Made by a program: the position numbers and the translations under genes. Shown here in pieces: positions 35,661 through 42,698 of a stretch of 64,000 nt of DNA; the stretch's first letter is position 1; each line of letters starts with the position of its first letter. The notes beneath the pieces are model-generated. The model saw nothing but the letters and a program-made list of their open reading frames with translations. It was not told where the DNA came from and ran no database searches. Source of the stretch: PALSA-693 sp963780345 (GTDB taxonomy: Bacteria > Actinomycetota > Acidimicrobiia > Acidimicrobiales > Palsa-688); assembly GCA_963780345.1 (NCBI GenBank), contig CAWABU010000009.1:87307-151306 (forward strand). Direction: 5' to 3'.

Positions 35661-36496
35661 CAGCACGGCGGTCCACCGGATCGGGTCCCGGCCAGCAGCG
35701 GGCCAGGTGGTGGTGGCAGCTGGGGGGCGTGAGCCACCAGCGGCGGCTGCTCGACCCGGGCCCGTTCCACGATGCCGACCAGGGCGGACACGATGCCGGC
35801 GGCCAGGCGGTCCCCCAGTTCGGCGGTCGCCTCCGACGGGCGGCCGGTGACCCCGTTGGTCGACAACGACGCGGCGGTGTAGCCGAACGCCAGCCCCGCG
35901 GTTCGGTCCTCGTCGTCGGCGGCGCCGATCAGGTCCCGCCGCACCGCGTTCGGGGCCAGGGCCAGCATCAGGGCCGTCTCGGCCCGATTGGCGTGGACGT
36001 CGTCGCCGTCGATGGCGGCCTCAGCAGCCACCTCCGCCGATGCCTGCCACCAGTGGACGATGCCGAAGCGCAGGTCGGGGCGTTCCAGCCGCAGATGGTC
36101 GGCGGCCACTCCGAGGCCGGAGGCGTTGCCCATGTGGGCATTGATGGCCAGGATGCGCCGCAGGCCGGAAGATGCGGCCCAGTCGGCGAGGGCCCGCACC
36201 TGCGACGCCAGCAGCTCGGGGGCCACCGACAGGGTCCCGGCCAGTAGCCGGCCGTGCCCGAACGAGCAGGCCACGCTCAATGCCGGCAGCACCAAAGCCC
36301 CGGTGCGGGCGGACACGCCCCGGGCCAGGCCGGTGGCAATGATGGTGTCGGTACCGGTCGGCAGATGCGGCCCGTGCTGCTCCGTGGCGCCCACAGGGAG
36401 CAGCCCGATCTCGTTGGGATGGGCGGCCAGAAGGGTGGCGACCTCCGGGCTGGTCAGGTGTTCCCACTCCACGGCCGCAGGGGCTTGCGGTTGCAT
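35660..36496 (-). CDS. Creatininase-family amidohydrolase
   Basis: 278 residues; ATG overlaps the glutamine synthetase stop (ATGA). Metal-site motif GATEQHGPHLPTGTD supplies E39, H41 and D50; NAHMGN supplies H121; HANRAETA supplies E173. The family includes creatininase (creatinine to creatine), mycofactocin MftE and formamide-type hydrolases; no mycofactocin genes are nearby. In a guanidine cluster, cleaving a cyclic guanidino compound such as creatinine is attractive, though family members act on other amides. A Pro-rich tail (QLPPPPGPLLAG) is unusual. Confidence 0.85.
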   Translation of the reverse strand: MQPQAPAAVEWEHLTSPEVATLLAAHPNEIGLLPVGATEQHGPHLPTGTDTIIATGLARGVSARTGALVLPALSVACSFGHGRLLAGTLSVAPELLASQVRALADWAASSGLRRILAINAHMGNASGLGVAADHLRLERPDLRFGIVHWWQASAEVAAEAAIDGDDVHANRAETALMLALAPNAVRRDLIGAADDEDRTAGLAFGYTAASLSTNGVTGRPSEATAELGDRLAAGIVSALVGIVERARVEQPPLVAHAPQLPPPPGPLLAGTRSGGPPC

Positions 36497-37875
36497 CAGA
36501 ACATCTCGAGGTAGGTGCGCCGTTCCCAGTCGGAGACCTGGGCGTGATACGTGTCCCACTCCTGCGTCTTCATCGTGATGTAGGCGTCGACGAACTGGGA
36601 GGGGAACACCTGCCGGGTCAGGGGGTCGGCGTCGAAGGCGTCGATGGCCTCGAGCAGGTTGCGGGGCAGGCGAGCAGCCCCGGGGCGGGCTCCCGCCCGG
36701 TGCCAGTCGTACACCAGATCCTCGACCGGCTCGCCCGGGTCGAGACCGGCACTCACGCCTTCCATCCCGGCGGCGAGAAGGAACGCCGCGGCCAGGTAGG
36801 GGTTGGCGGCGGAATCGACGCCGCGGTTTTCGACCGCCGGCCGGTTGCGGGGGAGGCGCAGCAGGCAGGACCGGTTGTTGTCCCCGTAGGCGGCGTAGGT
36901 GGGGGCCCACGAGACCGATCCGTCGCTCAGGCGGGGTTGGAGGCGCTTGTACGAATTGACGGTTGGGGTGCAGATCGAGGCCAGGGCGGGAGCGTGGCGG
37001 AGGATGCCGGCCACAAACGAATAAGCCGTCTTGCTCCACCCCCGGCCGCGGCGGTCGTCGGCGTCGCGAAAGACGTTGCCGCCGCTGTCGACATCGACGA
37101 GGCTCATGTTGAAGTGGGCGCCCGAACCCCACGCCTCGGTATAAGGCTTCGGCATGAAAGTGGCGAACAGGCCGGTCTGCTTGGCGATCTGTTTGGCCAT
37201 GAGCCGGAACAGGGCCAGCCGGTCGGCCATCTCCAAAGCGGGGGCGGCGGCGAAGTCGAACTCCACCTGACCGTCCCCTCCTTCATGGTCGAAGCTGAAG
37301 ACGCCGAAGCCGGTCTCGTTCATGGCGTCGACCATCGGCACCAGGAACGGCATCAGATCGAGCGTGGCATCGACGTCGTATCCGGGGGTGGGCCTCAGTC
37401 GGCCGGACCGGCGAGCCGGTTCGAGATAGCTGGATGCGGCGGCCGGTTCGGCCACCACGTACAACTCCGTCTCCACTCCGAGTACCAGCCCGAAGCCGGC
37501 GGAGCGGGCCTGCTCGATCTGGTTCTTCAGGATGGACCGGGTGCACAGAGCGAACGGCTCCCGGCCGCCAAAGTACAGGTCGGCGACCATGTGGGCGAAG
37601 CGGCGGTCCCACGGCAGGACGCAGAGCGTGTCCGGGTCGGGAACGGCGACGCATTCGTCCTCGTCGGGCGTCATCCGGCCCAGGTCACCCAGGCCACGCG
37701 GCGTGTAACGCTCGTGGCCGGCCAGCAGATCGGCCAGGTGCGCAACCGGCACGCATTTGGACTTGACCCGGCCGGTGACGTCCACGAAAGAGGCGAAGGC
37801 GAAATGCACGCCCTGCTTCGCCAGACGGTCGGCCAGCGCATCGTTCTCCGGCTGGCGTTCCAGGATGGTCTTCAC
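36496..37875 (-). CDS. Glutamine synthetase-family ligase (GlnT/type III-like)
   Basis: 459 residues. Landmarks: HFAFASFVDVTGRVKSKCVP (N-terminal beta-grasp), GVETELYVV (metal Glu), FDFAAAP...DHEGGDGQVEFD, GAHFNMSLVD, and RPAVENRGVDSAANPYLAAAFLLAAGMEG. Members of this group join glutamate to ammonia, methylamine or other amines. Here it would capture the ammonia from guanidine and urea, or an alkylamine released by a ureohydrolase. It lacks the adenylylation Tyr loop of GlnA as far as I can see. Starts 27 bases after the binding-protein gene. Confidence 0.85.
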   Translation of the reverse strand: MKTILERQPENDALADRLAKQGVHFAFASFVDVTGRVKSKCVPVAHLADLLAGHERYTPRGLGDLGRMTPDEDECVAVPDPDTLCVLPWDRRFAHMVADLYFGGREPFALCTRSILKNQIEQARSAGFGLVLGVETELYVVAEPAAASSYLEPARRSGRLRPTPGYDVDATLDLMPFLVPMVDAMNETGFGVFSFDHEGGDGQVEFDFAAAPALEMADRLALFRLMAKQIAKQTGLFATFMPKPYTEAWGSGAHFNMSLVDVDSGGNVFRDADDRRGRGWSKTAYSFVAGILRHAPALASICTPTVNSYKRLQPRLSDGSVSWAPTYAAYGDNNRSCLLRLPRNRPAVENRGVDSAANPYLAAAFLLAAGMEGVSAGLDPGEPVEDLVYDWHRAGARPGAARLPRNLLEAIDAFDADPLTRQVFPSQFVDAYITMKTQEWDTYHAQVSDWERRTYLEMF

Positions 37876-37902
37876 CTGATCTCCTCGTTGGGTAGAGCGT
37901 GG

Positions 37903-39541
37903 CTATTTCGGGTAGAGCTTGGCCAGAAGGAGGGCCTCCGGAGCGGCGACCACGTGGGCTGCGGTCACCCCCTGGAGCCACGGCTGGAAGACCATGGTGT
38001 CGGTCTTGTCGGCCACGTTGAGCCAGCAACCGCTCTGCTGGACCAGGTCCCGGATCTGGTTGTAGATCGATAGGGTCCCGGTCTTGACGGCCTGGTTGTC
38101 CAGGGACTCCATGCCGGCCACGTTGCAGGCCTCGTACTCCAATCCCCCGCTCGGGTCGTAGTTGATGTGGGTCCAGGTGTACGGGTTGTCGGCGTCGGGC
38201 CAGAAGTAGTCGATCAGGGCGTTGGGAGCGGCCGCTCCTCGGGCGGTCTTCACCGACCCGACGGCGCCATAGATGGACGACGTCTCCTCACCCACCACCT
38301 TGGCGTTGAGGCCGGTGGACTGTAGCTGGGCGCCTATCTGCTCGGCGATCAACTGGTCGTCGGGTGCGCCGGTGTCGTAGCCGAGCACGATGTTGCGCTG
38401 GGAGGAGGGCAGGGCTGATACCAGCTTCGACAGAGCGGACGGGTCGTACTTGATGGTCTGGTGGGCGTATTGCGGGTCCAGGAGGTGGGCCGGCGAGATC
38501 TGGTCCGGGACGGTGGCCCGTCCACCTGGGAAGACGCCGGCCACGATGGCGGGGACGTTGATGGCCTGCGAGGAACGCCTGGCGGAACGCCTGGGACGTG
38601 AAGGGTCCCTTATTTTCGTTCACGTAGACCATCTCGTTCTCGAAGACCGGAAGTTCGTAGAAGCTGAACTTCGACGACTTCTGGTATTGGACCGCTGCGG
38701 TCGTGGTCAGGTCGTGCAGGATGCCGGCCAACTGGCCGCTGTTGAGCTCGATCTCCTCGGTGGAGAGGCTATCGATCACGGGCAGGTTGACCGTCGTGTA
38801 ATAGGGCTTCGAGCCCCAATAGCCGGCATAGGCCTGCAGCTGATAGGACACGCCGACCTTGGCTTCGGTCAGGGTGTATGGCCCGGTACCGATGTCATGG
38901 GTTTGCAGGTAGGTCTGGTCGTGGTCGGATCCGGCGTGGGCCGCCAGCGCGGTCGGGCTCTCCATAACCGGTCCGTAGGCGGCGGCCAAATAATCGAGGA
39001 ATGAGGTGCTGGGTTGACTGAGAGTGATGACGACCGTGTACGGGCCGGGCGTGGCCACGCTCTTGATTCCGTTGACCATATAGGCCGGCCCTCCGTCGAC
39101 CGCGGCCCGCCGGGCGAAGCTGGGCTCGACTGCGGCCGAGGTAAACGCCGTGCCGTCGTGGAACTTGACCCCCGGGCGCAACTGGAACGTGTAGGTCAGA
39201 CCGTTGGGCGAGATGGTCCAGGTGGTCGCCAGCGACGGGATGACCTTGCGGTCGGCCGTACCGGGCTGGTACTGGACCAGGCCCTCGTACATGTTGCGCG
39301 TCAGCAGCAGTCCCTCACCTGCGTAGTACACGTCGGGGTCGGGCGGCTGGCCGGGATCCTCCAGGAAGCTCAAATTCAACGTGTGGCTGGTCGGGTACGA
39401 GGCCGGGACGGGGGTGGTCCCACCCGTGGCGTGAGACGCCGGCTGGGAGCCGGAGGACCCGCAGGCGCCTATCCCGAAGGACGCGACGACGACCAGCGAT
39501 AGCAGAGGGGCCCGGCGCAGGTGGAAGATCCGGCTGAGCAT
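37903..39541 (-). pseudogene. Solute-binding lipoprotein of Dpp-type importer, split by one frameshift
   Basis: ATG 39541 overlaps the isochorismatase stop (ATGA). A lipoprotein signal with lipobox GIGAC is followed by the SBP_bac_5 fold: LNLSFLEDPGQPPDPDVYYAGEGL, RNMYEGLV, LRPGVKFHDGTAFTSAAV, DIGTGPYTL. After SQAFRQAFL the frame breaks near 38569; reading one base over continues QAINVPAIVAGVFPGG and runs to a normal C-terminus at 37903. The total length (1639) is one base beyond a multiple of three, so a single extra base explains it. All neighbours are intact, so a sequencing/assembly indel is as likely as a true mutation. Role: binds the imported substrate outside the membrane. Confidence 0.85.
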
Positions 39542-40176
39542 CAACGGATTCCTCCGGTTGCGGCGGTGGTGAGGGTACGGGTGTCGAGCGCAGCCAGGAC
39601 GCCGTCGGCCTGGCAGCGGGCCCCGTGCTGCAAGTACTCCATGGCGTCGAGCGAAGCTTGGTGGCGAGCCACCGTCGACCCGATCACGCAGTCCTCCACG
39701 ACACGGACAAAGAAATCCCTTTGGTGAGCATCGACGAACGTGTAGTGGACGCACACATCGGTGAGACTGCCGATCAGGATCAGGGTGTCGGCGCCCAGAC
39801 CCCTGAGCAGGATGTCCATGTCGGTGCCGAAGAACGCCGAGTAGCGGCGCTTGGGCACGTAATAATCGCCGTCACCGGGCCGCAGGGTCGGCCACAGCTC
39901 GGTCCCTGGTCGGCCTTCGACGCAATGGACCCCCTCGGCCCCGTCGAGCTCTCGGCCGAAATCGATCCCACTCGGGCGATGCAGCTCCTGAATGAAAATC
40001 ACCGGAACTCCGGAGCGGCGGGCGGCAGCGACGAGTCGTTCGGCCGTCGCGGCCATGTCGGCGTAGCCGTCCATCACTTCGATCCCCGACTCGGTCGGCG
40101 GCGCCGCTCCCCCCTGTTGGATGTCGACCACGAGCAGAGCAGCGTGGTCGCCCAGGGACATAGGTCTGGATTGCAT
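39541..40176 (-). CDS. Isochorismatase-like cysteine hydrolase (candidate guanylurea/biuret-type amidase)
   Basis: 211 residues; GGGAGG lies six bases before ATG 40176. The catalytic triad of the family is visible: D18 (LLVVDIQQ), K109 (YVPKRRYSAF), C142 (LTDVCVHYT, with the usual cis-peptide region before it). It is the first gene after the guanidine riboswitch. Isochorismatase-like enzymes include biuret hydrolase, N-carbamoylsarcosine amidase, ureidoacrylate amidase and guanylurea hydrolase (which yields guanidine). The riboswitch context favours a guanidine- or urea-releasing amidase; substrate unproven. Confidence 0.85.
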   Translation of the reverse strand: MQSRPMSLGDHAALLVVDIQQGGAAPPTESGIEVMDGYADMAATAERLVAAARRSGVPVIFIQELHRPSGIDFGRELDGAEGVHCVEGRPGTELWPTLRPGDGDYYVPKRRYSAFFGTDMDILLRGLGADTLILIGSLTDVCVHYTFVDAHQRDFFVRVVEDCVIGSTVARHQASLDAMEYLQHGARCQADGVLAALDTRTLTTAATGGIR

Positions 40177-40200
40177 CGAGGCCTCCCGATTTTGCGTACG

Positions 40201-40236
40201 AAAAAGAAAGCCGGGAGATACGAGGATCTCCCGGGC
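40201..40236 (-). terminator. Riboswitch-controlled intrinsic terminator
   Basis: Minus-strand hairpin: GCCCGGGAGAT (40236-40226) pairs with ATCTCCCGGC (40219-40210) around CCTCGT and is followed by TTTCTTTTT (40209-40201). The upstream arm overlaps the conserved 3' end of the ykkC aptamer, the expected mutually exclusive arrangement. Confidence 0.88.
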
Positions 40237-40335
40237 TTTTATCCCTCCGTGTCAGCAAGCAGCAGCTTGCCGTCTACCTCTTGGTCCAGACCGTCCGGAT
40301 CACGTGATCGTGGCGGGCGCGGAACCCTAGGTTCG
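40201..40335 (-). promoter_or_regulatory. Guanidine-I (ykkC) riboswitch
   Basis: On the minus strand the conserved words of the ykkC class appear in order. These are CTAGGGTTCCG (40330-40320), CTGGACCAAGAGGTAGACGGC (about 40290-40270), a small hairpin GCAAGC...GCTTGC, then ACACGGAGGGATAAAAGCCC and GGGAGA (40252-40227). The 3' part of the aptamer is also the 5' arm of an intrinsic terminator. Guanidinium binding would therefore hold that segment in the aptamer and let transcription continue: an ON switch, as known for this class. It lies 24 nt upstream of the isochorismatase start and commands the leftward cluster. Confidence 0.93.
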
Positions 40336-40477
40336 TCTCAGTTTGGTCAGTCAGGGATCGGTGACTTCTTCTGGCATACTCCTCGCTCAGTCGCTGACGG
40401 TCCCATCTAATACCCGGTGCGTTAACACTCAAGTTCAGGTTTGTTGCAGTTCCGTGAACAGCTTGGAAGGAGCGAGA
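40237..40477. promoter_or_regulatory. Divergent control region
   Basis: Between the riboswitch-led leftward operon and the rightward ureohydrolase gene. On the minus strand TTGAGT (near 40433) and TTAGAT (about 16 bp further) resemble a sigma-70 promoter upstream of the aptamer. On the plus strand an AAGGAG at 40467-40472 serves the TTG start at 40478. No second aptamer is visible for the rightward gene. Confidence 0.4.
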
Positions 40478-41464
40478 TTGACCGAGCCCCAGTTCGTCGG
40501 TCCCCCTGACGGCCGCCTGGTGCCCCGGTACGCCGGCCCAGACACCTTCGCCCGGCTGCCGACCCTCGAGATGGTCGGCCGGGCGGACGTGGCTGTGGCG
40601 GGCGTCCCGTTCGACTCGGGGGTGAGCTACCGGCCGGGCGCCCGTTTCGGCCCCGCCGCAGTACGGGCCGGATCCAAAATGCTCCGGCCCTACCACCCGG
40701 CTCTGGACGTGGAGCCATGGAACGTGATGCAGATCGCCGACGCCGGCGACGTGGCGGCCAACCCTTTTTCCATATCGGAGGCCATTGCCACTATCGAGTC
40801 GGCGGCGCGGGAGATTCTGAGCCGGGCCGGCGCCCTCGTCGCCATCGGGGGCGACCACACCATTGCCCTCCCGCTCATCCGGGCCACGGCCGCCCGGCAC
40901 GGGCCGCTCGCCCTGGTCCACTTCGATGCCCACCTCGACACCTGGGACACTTACTTCGGCGAGCCGTACACCCACGGGACCCCTTTCCGCCGGGCCGTCG
41001 AGGAGGGTCTACTGGACCTGGACTGCTCGGCCCACGTGGGCGTCCGCAGCCCGCTCTACGCCCGCTCCGACCTCGCCGACGACGCCGCCCTCGGCTTCGA
41101 AGTCGTCAGCGCAGCCGACGTGGCACTCGGCGGTGTGGCCGCGGCGAGCGAACGGATTCGCCGACGGGTGGGTGCTCGTCCGGTTTATGTGAGCATCGAC
41201 GTCGACGTACTGGACCCGGCCCACGCCCCCGGCACCGGCACCCCCGAGCCCGGCGGTCTCACCAGCCGGGAGCTGCAGCTGCTGCTCCGGGCTATGGACG
41301 GCCTGAGCGTGGTGGGCGCCGATGTGGTCGAGGTGGCGCCCGCTTACGACCATGCCGAGCTGACCGCCCTGGCCGCGGCCAGCATGGCCTACGAGGTCCT
41401 GGGGTTGCTCGCCCGCCGGATCCAGCGGCCCTGCCCGGGGGACAACCCGGTCTCGGAGTCATAG
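40478..41464 (+). CDS. Agmatinase-family ureohydrolase (third paralogue, divergent)
   Basis: 328 residues from TTG 40478, six bases after AAGGAG; GTG 40454 is an alternative. Metal ligands H127 (GGDHTIALP), D150/H152/D154 (HFDAHLDT), D241/D243 (SIDVDVLDPAHAPGTG) are intact. It resembles agmatinase/guanidinobutyrase-type enzymes rather than the GdmH type. It lies back-to-back with the guanidine riboswitch operon. Its last 76 bp overlap, on the opposite strand, the 3' end of the allantoinase gene. Confidence 0.87.
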   Translation: MTEPQFVGPPDGRLVPRYAGPDTFARLPTLEMVGRADVAVAGVPFDSGVSYRPGARFGPAAVRAGSKMLRPYHPALDVEPWNVMQIADAGDVAANPFSISEAIATIESAAREILSRAGALVAIGGDHTIALPLIRATAARHGPLALVHFDAHLDTWDTYFGEPYTHGTPFRRAVEEGLLDLDCSAHVGVRSPLYARSDLADDAALGFEVVSAADVALGGVAAASERIRRRVGARPVYVSIDVDVLDPAHAPGTGTPEPGGLTSRELQLLLRAMDGLSVVGADVVEVAPAYDHAELTALAAASMAYEVLGLLARRIQRPCPGDNPVSES

Positions 41465-42690
41465 ATCAGCTGGCCGCGGAGGAACGTCGCCCGGATCCGA
41501 CTCCGCAGGGTGCAGCCCAGGTAAGGATTCGTCGCCGGGTAGCGGTGATGGACAGCCGCGGCGTCCACCCTCCACTCCGCGTCGGGCTCGACCAGCACGA
41601 TGTCGGCGTCGGCGCCCGGGCCCAGCTCGCCCTTGCCGGGCAGCGCCAGGAACGAGCGGGCGCCCGTCATGAGCGCCACGGCCACCTCCGGCCGCCCGGA
41701 CAGCTCCGGCGCCGAAAGGAGCAGCGGCAGGCTCAGGCCGAGCGAGGCCACACCGGCCCACGGAGGGTCCGCCTTCTTCATCTCCGGAAGGCACGGGGAG
41801 TGGTCACTGGCCACGGAGGTGACCAGACCGGACTCGACGGCCCGCCATAGGGCTCTGCGGTTGTCCTCGTCGCGGATGGGCGGGCAGCAGCGCAGCAGGC
41901 TGTCGTCGGGCCCTGACCCGTCGGCTTCGACGTGGAGGAGATAGTGAGGGCACGTTTCGACGGTGGCACCGTGGTACTCGGCCGCTGCGACGGCTGCCGC
42001 GGCTGACGAAACGTGGACGACATGCACCGCAGCCCGGTGCGCCCGACCCAGCCGGCACAACATCTGGACGGCGGCGGTCTCCGCGCCGGGCGGACGCTGT
42101 TGCGACAGCCGCGGCCCGGCGCGGTCGACAAAGAGGGCGGGGTCCTCACAATGCAGGGCGAGCGGGACGCGAGCGCGGCCGGCCATGGCCAGGCCGGCGT
42201 TGAGATCGTCGATGCCGACCGGGCGGAAGTCGTCCCAGCCGCTAGGGCAAGCGAAAGCTTTGAGACCGACCACCCCGCAATCGACGAGCTCGCCGACGCG
42301 GTCGACATTGTCAGGCGTCAGACCACCCCACAGGGCGTAGTCGACGCTGGCTCGATGATCGGCGGCGTCCAGCTTGGCCCCGACCGCGGCGGCGGTGAGG
42401 GTCGGAGGGTCCGAATCGATGGGCATGTCCACCACGGTGGTCACCCCGCCGGCGGCGGCCGCCGCGGTACCCGTCTCCCAGCCCTCCCAAAGGTCCCGAC
42501 CGGGGTCGTTGAGGTGCACATGGGCGTCGATCAAGCCGGGCAGGACCCACATCCCGCTGGCGTCGACCACCCGGTCCCGCAGGCTGGGCGCAGCCCGGTC
42601 GACAATGGCGACAATCCGTTCGCCCTCTGCCACGACGTCGGCCCGCCGGATTCCCGCCGGTCCAAAGACGGTGCCGCCAGCAACGATCAA
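41389..42690 (-). CDS. Allantoinase (cyclic-ureide amidohydrolase)
   Basis: 433 residues from TTG 42690. Metal site of the dihydroorotase/allantoinase fold: H57 and H59 (DAHVHL), lysine to be carbamylated K144 (GLKAFACPSG), H180 (HCED), H226 (VVHVSS), D296 (SDHSPC). The DHSPC-xPEMK words favour allantoinase over hydantoinase or dihydroorotase. It opens allantoin to allantoate in purine breakdown; combined with urease this would release nitrogen. Behind the M20 gene by 8 bases. The C-terminus overlaps the convergent ureohydrolase gene. Confidence 0.85.
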   Translation of the reverse strand: MIVAGGTVFGPAGIRRADVVAEGERIVAIVDRAAPSLRDRVVDASGMWVLPGLIDAHVHLNDPGRDLWEGWETGTAAAAAGGVTTVVDMPIDSDPPTLTAAAVGAKLDAADHRASVDYALWGGLTPDNVDRVGELVDCGVVGLKAFACPSGWDDFRPVGIDDLNAGLAMAGRARVPLALHCEDPALFVDRAGPRLSQQRPPGAETAAVQMLCRLGRAHRAAVHVVHVSSAAAAVAAAEYHGATVETCPHYLLHVEADGSGPDDSLLRCCPPIRDEDNRRALWRAVESGLVTSVASDHSPCLPEMKKADPPWAGVASLGLSLPLLLSAPELSGRPEVAVALMTGARSFLALPGKGELGPGADADIVLVEPDAEWRVDAAAVHHRYPATNPYLGCTLRSRIRATFLRGQLIYDSETGLSPGQGRWIRRASNPRTS

Positions 42691-42698
42691 ACGCCCGG

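Noticed and set aside
40201..40270. Possible guanidine-II (mini-ykkC) tandem hairpins on the plus strand before the rightward ureohydrolase
   Set aside because: The first hairpin has an ACGAGG loop but the second (gcaagc-agca-gcttgc) lacks the required ACGR loop. The same bases are fully explained by the guanidine-I aptamer and terminator on the minus strand.
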